64,000 nt of DNA from Clostridiales bacterium (GTDB taxonomy: Bacteria; Bacillota; Clostridia; Oscillospirales; UBA644): positions 79,552-143,551 of the forward strand of contig QAKR01000026.1 in assembly GCA_003343705.1 (NCBI GenBank), written 5' to 3'. Position numbers and translations under genes: made by a program. Shown here piece after piece: positions 43,716 to 53,089 of this stretch. The notes beneath the pieces are model-generated. The model saw only the letters and a program-made list of their open reading frames with translations, made no database searches and had not been told where the DNA came from. The number at the start of each line of letters is the position of its first letter. Positions within the stretch are counted from its first letter, which is position 1.

Positions 43716-44537
43716 ATGGAAATTTCTTTATTCTTGGTTGCAACACCGATCGGGAATTTATCAGATATGTCTCCCAGGGCTGTTGAAACACTGAAAAACG
43801 TTGATTTTATTGCTGCAGAGGATACTCGTAATTCCGGAGTATTGCTTAAATATTTTGATATAAAGACGCCTATGGTATCATATCATGAACATAACGAACG
43901 TGAAAAAAGTGAAGATATTGTTTTACGGCTTAAGTCAGGTCAATCGTGTGCTATTATTACTGATGCCGGAATGCCGGCAATTTCCGATCCCGGTCAGACA
44001 CTGGTAAGGGCCTGTGTTGAAGCCGGTTTAAAAGTAAGTGCGGTTCCCGGTCCATGTGCTTTTATAACTGCTTTGGCAATATCCGGTTTTGATTCAGCTC
44101 GTTTTTGTTTTGAAGGGTTTTTAAGTGCAACAAAACGAGAAAAAGAGCTTGAAAAACTTTCCTGTGAAGAACGGACAATGATTTTTTATGAAGCCCCACA
44201 TAAATTGAAAAAAACTCTTTCTGTTATGGAGAAAATTTTCGGTAATGACAGAAAGGTATGTTTAGTTAGAGAAATGACAAAAATATATGAAGAAGCTTTA
44301 TTCTTCACTCTTTCTGAAGCAGTCTTGTATTATAGGGAAAAAGACCCTAAAGGTGAATTTGTTATTGTAGTTGAAGGTGGCTGTAAAAATGAAGTTATTA
44401 TAAGCCCTGAATCGATTGATAATTTCTTTTTTGAGATGCGAAGTAACGGAAAATCAAAAGCTCAAGCAGCAAAAGAAACAGCTGCACGCTTCGGTTTGAA
44501 AAAAAATGAAATATATGATCGCTATAAGGAAGATTGA
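43716..44537 (+). CDS. rsmI: 16S rRNA (cytidine(1402)-2'-O)-methyltransferase
   Basis: RsmI methylates the ribose of C1402 in the decoding centre. The 273-residue protein has the tetrapyrrole methylase fold: VATPIGNLSDMS near the N terminus, EDTRNSGVLL, the SDAGMPAISDPG-like motif (read here as TDAGMPAISDPG) near residue 87, and AVPGPCAFITAL near residue 115. The frame is open from a GTG at 43704, but the ATG at 43716 fits homologues better. No strong ribosome binding site is present; a GCGG-AAA-CCGC hairpin lies just upstream. Confidence 0.93.
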   Translation: MEISLFLVATPIGNLSDMSPRAVETLKNVDFIAAEDTRNSGVLLKYFDIKTPMVSYHEHNEREKSEDIVLRLKSGQSCAIITDAGMPAISDPGQTLVRACVEAGLKVSAVPGPCAFITALAISGFDSARFCFEGFLSATKREKELEKLSCEERTMIFYEAPHKLKKTLSVMEKIFGNDRKVCLVREMTKIYEEALFFTLSEAVLYYREKDPKGEFVIVVEGGCKNEVIISPESIDNFFFEMRSNGKSKAQAAKETAARFGLKKNEIYDRYKED

Positions 44538-44554
44538 ACTTTTTGGTACATCTA

Positions 44555-44583
44555 TTGAAAAATATTACACTTTAATATATAAT
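44555..44583 (+). promoter_or_regulatory. promoter of the M23 peptidase operon
   Basis: TTGAAA at 44555-44560 and TATAAT at 44578-44583 are separated by 17 bp. It lies in a 251-bp gap and leaves a leader of about 200 nt before the TTG start. I saw no clear hairpin or ORF in that leader. Confidence 0.7.
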
Positions 44584-44788
44584 ATATACTAGTAATTATT
44601 TGCTTGTATGGCAAAACAAACGCACAATGAAATTTTAATGTCTGCGATTTCTTGGAAATTAAAACAACCTTTTAACAAAAATAAAACTCTTATATTACAC
44701 AAAACGGGTGTTTAAAGGCATATAAAACTTTTATAGCGTTGAATTAAAAGTTTGTTGTTGTCTATTAAATATTCGAGGAGGTGAGTAT

Positions 44789-46360
44789 TTGCCGCGTAAT
44801 ATAAATCTTAAAAAGGCGAAAGAAAAAAAAGGTGTTGTTCACGTTGATGAAAAAGATCTTGAGCAAAAGCGTATAGAAATCGCTCAGCAACGTAAACGTA
44901 AATACCACCAAAGTAGTTTTTTCTTGTTTTTGAAAAAAATTACAAATAAAAGATTAATTGAATATTTTAAACAGAAAAAAGAAGAGTTTTTAAAAATTGC
45001 ATATGGCGAAAATCGCCATCGTGTAAAAACGGTATATATACGAAATACTAATTATGCATACAAAATTTTGTTTTTTATAAAACACTCTGTTAAAGTTTTT
45101 TTGATGACTGTTGTGGGGTTGTTTCGGGCATGTATGCCGGTTGTTTTACCTCTTGTGGGAGTTGCAGTTATATTAACCGCTGTATTATTTATAACAAAAT
45201 ATTCACCTGCTCTGCAAGTTGTTATGAATGAAACTCCGATTAATGTGTATGTGAAAAACGAGGAACAGCTTACACAGATACGAACAGATGTTGCAGATGC
45301 GATACGAACCGCAAAAAATGGTGAATATGCAGTTGAACAGTATGCTTCTTTGCGTCTTGTAGTTGTTGAGCGATCTTCGCTTAGTACAGAAGAGGAAGCG
45401 TTTAACGCCATATATGACGTTACAGCACAATCTGCAAATATGTCTTACGGAATATATGTCGATAATGTATTTATCGGATGTCTTTCCCGTATGGCAGAGG
45501 TAAACAGACTTGAAGAAGATCTTCTTTCAATATCGACAGAGGGAAAACATGAGATTGAATCCAAGCTTTTAAGCAATATTGTGTATAAACGAGGAGAGTT
45601 CCCTCAGGAATATGAAATGACATACGCGGAAATGCTTATGTATTTCAGGCAAAAAACAACAGACGGTTCTGCTTATCTGCATCCTGTCTCTTATGAAACA
45701 GTCCGAAAAGAAATTTCAACAACAAAGATCCCCTGTGGTGAATCTTTAACAGTTGAAGATAATACGATTTATGAGGGATTTCGTCAAGTTGAACAGACAG
45801 GCAGTGATGGTTATGTTACAGCGGAAGTAACTATAACAGAACAAAACGGCGTAGAAGTAAAACGTGAATCTGCCGTTATAAGTAAAAAAGACCCAGTACG
45901 CGGGACAATTAGAGTCGGAACAAAAAAGATTGCGCCGTCTGGATATTTCATATGGCCTGTGGGTGGTGATGGCGGATATGTTTCATCACCTTTCGGATAC
46001 AGATCCTTTTTCGGTGAATATGTGTTCCACCGAGGTCTCGATATTGCTGCGGATTACGGAACCCCTATATACGCTGCTGAAACCGGAACAGTTGTGTTTT
46101 TCGGTTGGGATAGCTTAGGCCTTGGCAACTGTGTCAAAATAGATCACGGCAATGGTATCTACACTATATATGGTCATTGTAGTTCTTTAGCCTCAGGCAT
46201 AAAAGTAGGTCAGCGTGTACCACAAGGTTATTTGATAGCTTATGTGGGAAGGTCTGGTTCTGCTACAGGTAATCATGTGCATTTTGCAATGTCAACCAGC
46301 AATAATTTCGCGGAAACGAGTGTTTATATAGATCCGTTACCGCATGTACGAAAAAGATAA
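44789..46360 (+). CDS. membrane-anchored G5 and M23 peptidase domain protein
   Basis: The 523-residue protein is a probable peptidoglycan hydrolase. A basic cytoplasmic N terminus of about 100 residues is followed by a transmembrane helix (about 110-137). A G5 domain lies near residues 300-375 and an M23 (LytM-like) domain at about 405-515. The zinc ligands are in FHRGLDIA and HVHFAM, and the catalytic His in YGHCSS. The long basic cytoplasmic region is unusual. Translation starts with TTG at 44789, preceded by a perfect GGAGGTGA. It leads an operon with murA, so it belongs to cell-wall growth. Confidence 0.92.
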   Translation: MPRNINLKKAKEKKGVVHVDEKDLEQKRIEIAQQRKRKYHQSSFFLFLKKITNKRLIEYFKQKKEEFLKIAYGENRHRVKTVYIRNTNYAYKILFFIKHSVKVFLMTVVGLFRACMPVVLPLVGVAVILTAVLFITKYSPALQVVMNETPINVYVKNEEQLTQIRTDVADAIRTAKNGEYAVEQYASLRLVVVERSSLSTEEEAFNAIYDVTAQSANMSYGIYVDNVFIGCLSRMAEVNRLEEDLLSISTEGKHEIESKLLSNIVYKRGEFPQEYEMTYAEMLMYFRQKTTDGSAYLHPVSYETVRKEISTTKIPCGESLTVEDNTIYEGFRQVEQTGSDGYVTAEVTITEQNGVEVKRESAVISKKDPVRGTIRVGTKKIAPSGYFIWPVGGDGGYVSSPFGYRSFFGEYVFHRGLDIAADYGTPIYAAETGTVVFFGWDSLGLGNCVKIDHGNGIYTIYGHCSSLASGIKVGQRVPQGYLIAYVGRSGSATGNHVHFAMSTSNNFAETSVYIDPLPHVRKR

Positions 46361-46376
46361 ATCCCGGAGGATAGAT

Positions 46377-47672
46377 ATGGATAAATATATAATACGTGGA
46401 AAAAACAAGTTGTTAGGTGACGTTACGGTCAGCGGTGCTAAAAACTCTGCAGTAGCAATTATTCCCGCAACACTCCTTGTAGAGGGTAAGTGCATTATAG
46501 AAAATGTTCCTGATATTAACGACACAAAACATCTGCTGTATATTTTAAAAAATTTAGGTGCGAAAGTTGATATTTTAGATGATACAACCGTTGCAATAGA
46601 CTGTACCGGAGTTAATGTTTCATCTGTTTCGGATTATGAGGCCGTACGTAAAATGCGAGCTTCATATTATCTTGTAGGGGCTCTTCTTGGCCGTTTTGGT
46701 AATGCAAAAGTCGGTATGCCCGGTGGCTGTGATTTCGGCGTCCGCCCTATAGATCAGCATATAAAGGGGTTTGAAAGACTCGGTGCAAAAGTTGATATTG
46801 AACATGGAATTATAAATGCACACTCTGATCGTCTGGTAGGTTCTAATGTCTATTTTGACGGGATTTCTGTTGGTGCTACAATTAACGTTATACTGGCGGC
46901 CGTCCGAGCTGAGGGGCAGACTATAATCGAAAATCCTGCTAAAGAGCCGCATGTTGTCGATGTTGCAAACTTTCTTAATGCAATGGGTGCAGATATACGT
47001 GGGGCAGGCACGGATATAATTAAAATTCGTGGTGTGAAAACTCTTTACGGCGGAAATTATGCAATTATACCAGATCAAATTGAAGCCGGGACTTATATGG
47101 TTGCGGCTGCTGCAACAGGTGGTAAAGTCAATATAAAAAATGTTATTCCCAAACATATGGATTGTATTTCTGCAAAACTGCGTGAAGCAGGCGTTATTGT
47201 TGATGAAAATGATGATTGCCTGACAGTTTACAGAGACTCGAGGATTTCAAAATTAAATTTAAAAACTCTCCCGTATCCCGGATTTCCCACCGATATGCAA
47301 CCTCAGTTTACAACGATGCTTTGCCTTGCTGAAGGAACTTCGGTTGTTACCGAAGGTATTTTCGATCATCGTTTTAAATACGTAGACGAGCTTCGCAGAA
47401 TGGGAGCAAAGGTTGATGTTGACGGCCGAGTATGTATTGTGAACGGGATTGATAAGTTTATGGGTGCAGCCGTGAAAGCATGTGATTTACGTGCTGGTGT
47501 TGCACTTATTATTGCAGGGCTTTGTGCGGAAGGTATAACAGAGATAAGTGATATTGAATATATTGAACGAGGCTATGAGGATATTATTGAAAAATTCAGA
47601 AGCCTCGGAGCTAATATTACAAAAATTACCGACGATACAGACTCCCGTTCGTCGGAAATTAAGGCGGTATAA
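46377..47672 (+). CDS. murA: UDP-N-acetylglucosamine 1-carboxyvinyltransferase
   Basis: MurA catalyses the first committed step of peptidoglycan synthesis. The 431-residue protein starts with KYIIRGKNKLLGDVTVSGAKN-like sequence, the standard N terminus; the catalytic Cys lies in PGGCDFGVRP near residue 118, the position that fosfomycin modifies. The frame is open 33 bases further upstream, but GGAGG at 46364 fits the ATG at 46377. Its stop TAA shares one base with the ATG of the next gene. The partner MurA paralogue found in many Firmicutes is not in this window. Confidence 0.97.
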   Translation: MDKYIIRGKNKLLGDVTVSGAKNSAVAIIPATLLVEGKCIIENVPDINDTKHLLYILKNLGAKVDILDDTTVAIDCTGVNVSSVSDYEAVRKMRASYYLVGALLGRFGNAKVGMPGGCDFGVRPIDQHIKGFERLGAKVDIEHGIINAHSDRLVGSNVYFDGISVGATINVILAAVRAEGQTIIENPAKEPHVVDVANFLNAMGADIRGAGTDIIKIRGVKTLYGGNYAIIPDQIEAGTYMVAAAATGGKVNIKNVIPKHMDCISAKLREAGVIVDENDDCLTVYRDSRISKLNLKTLPYPGFPTDMQPQFTTMLCLAEGTSVVTEGIFDHRFKYVDELRRMGAKVDVDGRVCIVNGIDKFMGAAVKACDLRAGVALIIAGLCAEGITEISDIEYIERGYEDIIEKFRSLGANITKITDDTDSRSSEIKAV

Positions 47673-48469
47673 TGAGTAAAGTCAGGTTTTGTACGCTATA
47701 CAGCGGCAGCAGTGCCAATTCTGCATACATAGAAATAAACGGTAAAAGTATACTTATCGATGCAGGAGCCTCTATGAAAAGAACAGAAGCGGCTCTTAAT
47801 CAACTAGATAGATCTCTTTCTGACATTGAAGCTGTGTTTATAACACATGAACACAGCGATCACATTGCAGGTTTGCCGATGATTACAAAACATCATCATG
47901 TCCCGGTTATTGCAAACCAGAATACATTGAATAAAATTATGATATCCCACCATAATATAGATAAAGGTCTTTTGCGTGTTATGCCTACCGGTTCCCGTGC
48001 AGTAAAAGATGAATTTTGTGTAATGTCATTTGCAAGCCGCCATGATGGGGTAGAACCGGTTGGTTACACGATTACATACGGCGATATAAAGCTCGGTATA
48101 TTGACGGATTCCGGTGAAGTTACTGAAGAGATGAATAATGCACTTTGCGGTTGCCGTGCTGTTCTATTAGAATCAAATCATGACGTAGGAATGCTTCGTT
48201 GTGGACCTTACCCATACAATTTACAACAACGAATTTTAGGTTCATGTGGACATCTTTCAAACATGCAATGTGCTAAAACTCTTGCAGGCTTAATTGAAAA
48301 AGGTACTGAACATGTTTTTCTCGGACATTTAAGCAATGAAAACAACACACCCAAAACAGCAATGGATACAGTTTGCTGTTATCTTGAGGAAAAAGGAATT
48401 GTCAACGGAAAAGACGTTGTTGTTGAAGTTTCCCCCCGATATGAGATTTCAGGAGTTTTTGAAGTTTGA
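47672..48469 (+). CDS. YycJ/WalJ-like metallo-beta-lactamase fold hydrolase
   Basis: The 265-residue protein is a metallo-beta-lactamase fold hydrolase of the YycJ type. The start FCTLYSGSSANSAYIE is the family signature, the metal motif THEHSDHIAG is near residue 55, and the later Asp and His ligands are in LTDSGEV and FLGHLSNEN. YycJ-like proteins have been linked to DNA end processing and cell-wall coordination. The adjacent rlmH gene is its usual neighbour. The ATG shares its first base with the murA stop. Confidence 0.92.
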   Translation: MSKVRFCTLYSGSSANSAYIEINGKSILIDAGASMKRTEAALNQLDRSLSDIEAVFITHEHSDHIAGLPMITKHHHVPVIANQNTLNKIMISHHNIDKGLLRVMPTGSRAVKDEFCVMSFASRHDGVEPVGYTITYGDIKLGILTDSGEVTEEMNNALCGCRAVLLESNHDVGMLRCGPYPYNLQQRILGSCGHLSNMQCAKTLAGLIEKGTEHVFLGHLSNENNTPKTAMDTVCCYLEEKGIVNGKDVVVEVSPRYEISGVFEV

Positions 48470-48900
48470 TTGAAGTTAATCTTGTATGCGTAGGCACGCT
48501 AAAAGAAAAATATTTGCGTGAAGCCGCAGATGAATATAAAAAACGGTTATCTCGCTTTTGTAAGTTAAATATAATCGAACTTGCTGAAAGTGAGCCCAAA
48601 AAAGAAAAAGCATTAATAAATAAAACTTTACGTGGGTTTGTTATCGCATTATGTGTTGAAGGTAAAAAATATACTTCCGAACAATTTACTGAAGTAGTTG
48701 AAAAAACGAGCCTTAAAAATTCTAAAATTACTTTTGTTATTGGCAGTTCCGAAGGCCTTGATGAAGAAATTAAAAGGGCTGCAGATTTGCAGCTTTCTTT
48801 CTCCGATATGACATTCCCTCATCAGCTTATGCGAATTATATTTTTAGAGCAACTTTATCGTGTTTTTACAATAATGAATAATATTAAATATCATAAATGA
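48466..48900 (+). CDS. rlmH: 23S rRNA (pseudouridine(1915)-N3)-methyltransferase
   Basis: RlmH is a small SPOUT enzyme that methylates pseudouridine 1915 in helix 69 of mature 70S ribosomes. The 144-residue length is typical. The SAM-binding knot FVIGSSEGLDEE is near residue 92 and the C-terminal FPHQLMRIIFLEQLYR block is characteristic. It starts with TTG within the stop of the preceding gene (TTGA), so it is coupled. I note LCVEGKKYTSEQF where many members have LDERGKxxSSExF, a conservative change. Confidence 0.96.
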   Translation: MIEVNLVCVGTLKEKYLREAADEYKKRLSRFCKLNIIELAESEPKKEKALINKTLRGFVIALCVEGKKYTSEQFTEVVEKTSLKNSKITFVIGSSEGLDEEIKRAADLQLSFSDMTFPHQLMRIIFLEQLYRVFTIMNNIKYHK

Positions 48901-48908
48901 GGTATTCA

Positions 48909-50579
48909 ATGAGTTATAAGCAGCATTATGAAGAATGGCTTTTAAAAACAGACGAAGATACACAGAAAGAACTTTTATCAGTCATTGAAAATGAAGATGA
49001 AATAAAAGATCGTTTTTACGCTCCTTTATCGTTTGGTACAGCTGGGCTAAGAGGTGTTATGGGTGCCGGGCTGAACAGAATGAATAAATATATTGTCCGC
49101 CATACAACACAAGCGCTTGCTAATTTAATTAATCAACGTAAAATGAATCATATGGGTGTTGTAGTCGGCTATGATACGAGGCTTAACAGCCATTTTTTTG
49201 CGTTTGAAGTTTGTAGGGTATTAACTGCAAATAATATAAAAGTTTATATGTTTGACGAGCTTCGCCCAACGGCGGAGGTCTCTTATGCAATTTTAAAAAT
49301 GAAAGCAGCAGCGGGGATTAATATAACAGCTTCACATAACCCCCGTGAATATAACGGATATAAACTTTATTGGTCAGACGGGATCCAAATAAGTCCGGCA
49401 GAGGCTGAAATAATCTCAAAAGAACGAGAAAATACAGATTTGTTTTCGGATGTAATGCTGGCAGATGATGAAAAAACCGAAAATAATATTATATATCTTG
49501 ATAAATCATTCGACGATGGATTTTTAAAAGAGATTTCAAACCTTACTATAAATAAAAATGTTATTCTTGAGCAAAAAGATCTTGCAATAGTGTATACCCC
49601 ACTTTTCGGTGCGGGATATAGGCTTGTTCCCGAAGTTTTGAAACGGGCAGGATTTGAAAATATTGTAGCTGTATCAGAGCAATCCCAACCGGACGGAAAC
49701 TTTCCTGGAATAAAAACACCTAACCCTGAATATGCTGAAAATCTTGAACTTGCAATAAAAACAGCAAGACAACAAGGCAGTGAACTTATTATAGGTACTG
49801 ATGCCGATGCTGATCGTATAGGAATTGCAATTCGTACTGATACAGGGAATTATATTACTTTAACCGGTAATCAGACAGGCGTTATTCTTTTAGAGTATAT
49901 GTTATCTGCCCGAAAGAATGCAGGAACACTTCCCGAAAAAGCTGCAGCTGTCAAGACTATTGTTACCACTGAACTTGCCTCGCGTATATGTGAAAATTAT
50001 GGTGTTGAAATTTATAACGTTCTTACAGGTTTTAAATACATTGGTGAAAAGATAGATGAATTTAAAAAAACCGGAAGAACCTATGTTTTCGGGTATGAGG
50101 AAAGCTACGGATATTTACTTGGTGATTATGCACGTGATAAGGACAGCGTCTCTGCGGCACTTCTTATTTGCGAAGCTGCGGCATATTATAAATCTTGCGG
50201 AAAAACTTTATATGTAGCTCTTAATGATATTTTTGAAAAATACGGATACCATGCTGAAGATACCTCAGAGCTTTATATGAAAGGTATTGACGGCTTAGAA
50301 AAAATGCAAGCCACAATGAATAATTTACGCGAAAATGCTCCTATTGAGCTTGGTGGTATAAAAATTGTTCAGGTAAAAGACTATCTTGCAGGGTCTGACG
50401 GGTTACCCAAATCAAACGTTTTATATTATATATTTGAAGATGGAACGGTTTTGATTATAAGACCTTCAGGGACAGAACCTAAAATAAAAATCTATATTTT
50501 AACCCGTGGAAACAATAAAACTGACACGGAAGAAAAAATAAATTTAATAAAAAGTGACATAAATATGAAATATGTGTGA
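48909..50579 (+). CDS. phospho-sugar mutase (phosphoglucomutase type)
   Basis: The 556-residue protein belongs to the alpha-D-phosphohexomutase superfamily, of the PgcA/phosphoglucomutase type. The phosphoserine loop TASHNPREYNGYK is near residue 140, the magnesium loop TDADADRIG near residue 300, the sugar loop GYEESYGYL near residue 395, and the phosphate loop RPSGTEPK near residue 525. An upstream ATG at 48897 overlaps the rlmH stop, but TGAGG at 48899-48903 fits the ATG at 48909 and homologues begin with MSYK. It supplies glucose 1-phosphate or related sugars for envelope synthesis. Confidence 0.93.
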   Translation: MSYKQHYEEWLLKTDEDTQKELLSVIENEDEIKDRFYAPLSFGTAGLRGVMGAGLNRMNKYIVRHTTQALANLINQRKMNHMGVVVGYDTRLNSHFFAFEVCRVLTANNIKVYMFDELRPTAEVSYAILKMKAAAGINITASHNPREYNGYKLYWSDGIQISPAEAEIISKERENTDLFSDVMLADDEKTENNIIYLDKSFDDGFLKEISNLTINKNVILEQKDLAIVYTPLFGAGYRLVPEVLKRAGFENIVAVSEQSQPDGNFPGIKTPNPEYAENLELAIKTARQQGSELIIGTDADADRIGIAIRTDTGNYITLTGNQTGVILLEYMLSARKNAGTLPEKAAAVKTIVTTELASRICENYGVEIYNVLTGFKYIGEKIDEFKKTGRTYVFGYEESYGYLLGDYARDKDSVSAALLICEAAAYYKSCGKTLYVALNDIFEKYGYHAEDTSELYMKGIDGLEKMQATMNNLRENAPIELGGIKIVQVKDYLAGSDGLPKSNVLYYIFEDGTVLIIRPSGTEPKIKIYILTRGNNKTDTEEKINLIKSDINMKYV

Positions 50580-50586
50580 TATGTAC

Positions 50587-50615
50587 TTGATATTTTGTTA
50601 TTTATTTCGTATAAT
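50587..50615 (+). promoter_or_regulatory. promoter of the dockerin-CBM9 gene
   Basis: TTGATA at 50587-50592 and TATAAT at 50610-50615 are separated by 17 bp. The ATG at 50649 follows with AGGAGGA. Confidence 0.75.
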
Positions 50616-50648
50616 GATATTATAAAATATAATTAGGAGGAATAAATA

Positions 50649-52259
50649 ATGAAAAAGGTATTTTCGCTTATCTTAGTTTTTACTATGGTCACATCTGTTT
50701 TTTCGTTTGTCTCAAATGCACAAGCTGTCGGACAATTTGAAACAAACGATGATGGGGCGGTAATAATTCCTTTCGCAGAACAGTCGCCGATTATAGACGG
50801 ACAGATTTCTGAAAATGAATGGGCAGGGGCGGCTGAATTTACCATTGATTTTGATACAGCTTCATTTGTTATCGACGGAAAAACTACATACCCAAACACT
50901 GCAAAACAACCGAAAGCCTCCGGTACATTTTATTATCTTTGGAATTATGACGGGCTTTATGTGTATGCGGATATAAAAGACACTACAACAGCCTGGACCA
51001 GCAATTATCTTGAAAATAACAACACATATGTAGATGGTATTCAAATTACACTTGATCCTTTCAATGTTAATGAAAGCGGGCAGAAAGCGATTATTACAGC
51101 ATCTCCGGTTTCATCATATTCAGGCAATGGGAACATTACAGGATCTAAAAATCCAGATTTAAACAAAGGCCCATACTGGACAGAACTTTGGGGTTTTTTA
51201 CCGGAATATGGTACAACTCAGGACGCGATCGAAATAGCTTCTACAGCTGATCGTTATGATCCGACTTTACAAGATCCCACACAGTATGATATAGAATCTC
51301 CTTCAACTCAGGTAAAAGCCTATAGAATAGAAATGCGTATTACTGATGATTTCTTTAATTATAAACCGGATGAAACCGGAACATTTTTATTCCTTAGTGG
51401 TACACAGTTGAAAATGACAAATTTTATAATTGATTATTGGAATACTCTTGCTGGTAAAATGAAAATAGGTTGCGGAACTGATACTTATCAAAAACTTAAT
51501 GCTTTGATAGGGGATTGCAACTGGGATGCTTTGGATAATGAAAATCACGGAATGTCAAACAGTGATAACTGGACACTTATTGAATTCGGGTCTAATCAAT
51601 ACGAAGATCGTGCCAAAGCTATTTATGATAAAATGACAGCTATTTATGATACTGTTGTCGGAACAGGGAATTTTCAGGATACAAAAACGTTTGAACGTGC
51701 TTATTTGTTTTTAGGTTCTGCTCTTACCGATGGTGTTTTCGGTGGTGTTAACGAAATGGTTGAAGTTGCAGATAATATGGAAAAAGCCTATAATGAACTT
51801 GTTCCTATTGTTTCTTCAATTGAAGTAGCTTTAGATAATACCAAAAAAGATTATAATGCCGGAGAAAGTATAGATTTAATAAATACAGTTATTATCGGTA
51901 AAAACGAAAAAACGCCGAAAGGTTTTAATGTCACTGATTTTTGTACATATGAATATGATTTTTTAAAACCCGGAACACAAACTGTCATTGTAAAGTTAGG
52001 TGAAAAACAAACTTCTTTTAATGTAGAGGTTATAAACAAAACAATCCTGAAAGGTGACATTGACGCAAACAGTAAGATTGAACTCTCTGACGCAATGAAG
52101 AGCTTTCAACATGTCGCCGGAAAAATTACACTGGAAGGCGATGCTTTTACAGCCGCAGATATCGACTGTGATAACAAAGTCGCGCTTAATGATGCAATGA
52201 AAATATTCCAATGCGTTGCCGGAAAAATTTCTGTTGATGACCTTCAACCTAAAGGTTGA
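50649..52259 (+). CDS. secreted CBM9-like protein with C-terminal dockerin
   Basis: The 536-residue protein has a signal peptide (about 1-26, ending NAQA). Residues 35-290 form a CBM9-like (DOMON-related) sugar-binding fold: PIIDGQISENEW at its start, WNYDGLYVYADIKD in the middle. A bacterial Ig-like region lies at about 385-465. The C-terminal dockerin (about 468-530) has the repeats GDIDANSKIELSD and ADIDCDNKVALND, each followed by a helix ending in VAGK. No catalytic domain is evident, so it may be a carbohydrate-binding or structural part of a cohesin-docked complex. Its own promoter and terminator make it monocistronic. Confidence 0.88.
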   Translation: MKKVFSLILVFTMVTSVFSFVSNAQAVGQFETNDDGAVIIPFAEQSPIIDGQISENEWAGAAEFTIDFDTASFVIDGKTTYPNTAKQPKASGTFYYLWNYDGLYVYADIKDTTTAWTSNYLENNNTYVDGIQITLDPFNVNESGQKAIITASPVSSYSGNGNITGSKNPDLNKGPYWTELWGFLPEYGTTQDAIEIASTADRYDPTLQDPTQYDIESPSTQVKAYRIEMRITDDFFNYKPDETGTFLFLSGTQLKMTNFIIDYWNTLAGKMKIGCGTDTYQKLNALIGDCNWDALDNENHGMSNSDNWTLIEFGSNQYEDRAKAIYDKMTAIYDTVVGTGNFQDTKTFERAYLFLGSALTDGVFGGVNEMVEVADNMEKAYNELVPIVSSIEVALDNTKKDYNAGESIDLINTVIIGKNEKTPKGFNVTDFCTYEYDFLKPGTQTVIVKLGEKQTSFNVEVINKTILKGDIDANSKIELSDAMKSFQHVAGKITLEGDAFTAADIDCDNKVALNDAMKIFQCVAGKISVDDLQPKG

Positions 52260-52280
52260 ATTTAAATTATAATAAAAGTC

Positions 52281-52319
52281 GGCTGCTGCTTACGATTTGA
52301 ATAATCGTAAGCAGCAGCC
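52281..52319 (+). terminator. terminator after the dockerin-CBM9 gene
   Basis: Perfect 17-nt arms (52281-52297 and 52303-52319) surround a 5-nt loop. The stem is G+C rich at the base and a T-rich stretch follows. Confidence 0.9.
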
Positions 52320-52387
52320 TATATTTATTATAAAATACACAAGATAGTGTATAATAAATAATATAAATGTTTTATAGGAGAAGTTTA

Positions 52388-53089
52388 ATGGAGATTAAAA
52401 GTATGTTGTTTGATTTAGGCGGAACACTCTGTTTTCCGGTTACCGGACATTGGCTCGTTCCTCTTAAAGCAGTTGAATTAATAGGGAATAAAAATTTAAA
52501 TATATTTTATACCGAACATGCGAAAGCTGCTTTTTTTGAATGTTCTCGAATTTTAAATGATAATCAGTTATTATCAACAGAGGAAGAAGAGTTTGACCAG
52601 TTTAAAATATATTACAACAATCTTTTTGAATACTTCCCGGAGCTGAATCTTTCAAAAAAACAAATAGAACAAATAGCATACGATAAAGTATTTAATACAA
52701 TGAATTTCGGTTTTTATGACGATGCTTATAGCTCTGTCAAAGAACTTTTTGAAAAATACGAAACAGGTGTCCTTTCCGATACATGGCCGTCAACAACCTC
52801 AGCACTAAAGCGAGTTGGTCTATATAGCTTGTTTGATCATATAACATACAGTTGTGAAATCGGTGTTTGTAAACCCAATAAAAAAATGTACGCCGCCGCA
52901 ATTTCCAAATCAAATGCAGCGGCGCAAAATATTGTTTTTATAGATGATTTAAAAAAGAATCTTGATGGTGCAAAAGAATCCGGATTGCAACCGGTACTGA
53001 TTCGTAACGGATCGCCTTATGATGATTTGTGCCCATATAAACAAATAGATAAAGTTTCAGAAATCAGACAGTTGCTCGGAAAGCTCTGA
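52388..53089 (+). CDS. HAD family hydrolase, DxGGT variant
   Basis: The 233-residue protein is a haloacid dehalogenase-like hydrolase of subfamily I. The first motif reads FDLGGT (residues 8-13): the nucleophile Asp9 is present but the second Asp, usually the general acid, is Gly. The second motif is in GVLSDTWP and the third and fourth in CKPNKKMY and FIDDL. The GGT variant is known among HAD proteins of uncertain activity. The frame is open from 52367, but AGGAGAAG fits the ATG at 52388. The 3' end overlaps the convergent gene by 33 bases. Confidence 0.85.
   Translation: MEIKSMLFDLGGTLCFPVTGHWLVPLKAVELIGNKNLNIFYTEHAKAAFFECSRILNDNQLLSTEEEEFDQFKIYYNNLFEYFPELNLSKKQIEQIAYDKVFNTMNFGFYDDAYSSVKELFEKYETGVLSDTWPSTTSALKRVGLYSLFDHITYSCEIGVCKPNKKMYAAAISKSNAAAQNIVFIDDLKKNLDGAKESGLQPVLIRNGSPYDDLCPYKQIDKVSEIRQLLGKL

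Noticed and set aside
46662..47156. A 164-residue open frame antisense to murA
   Set aside because: murA is unambiguous and the antisense frame has no ribosome binding site.
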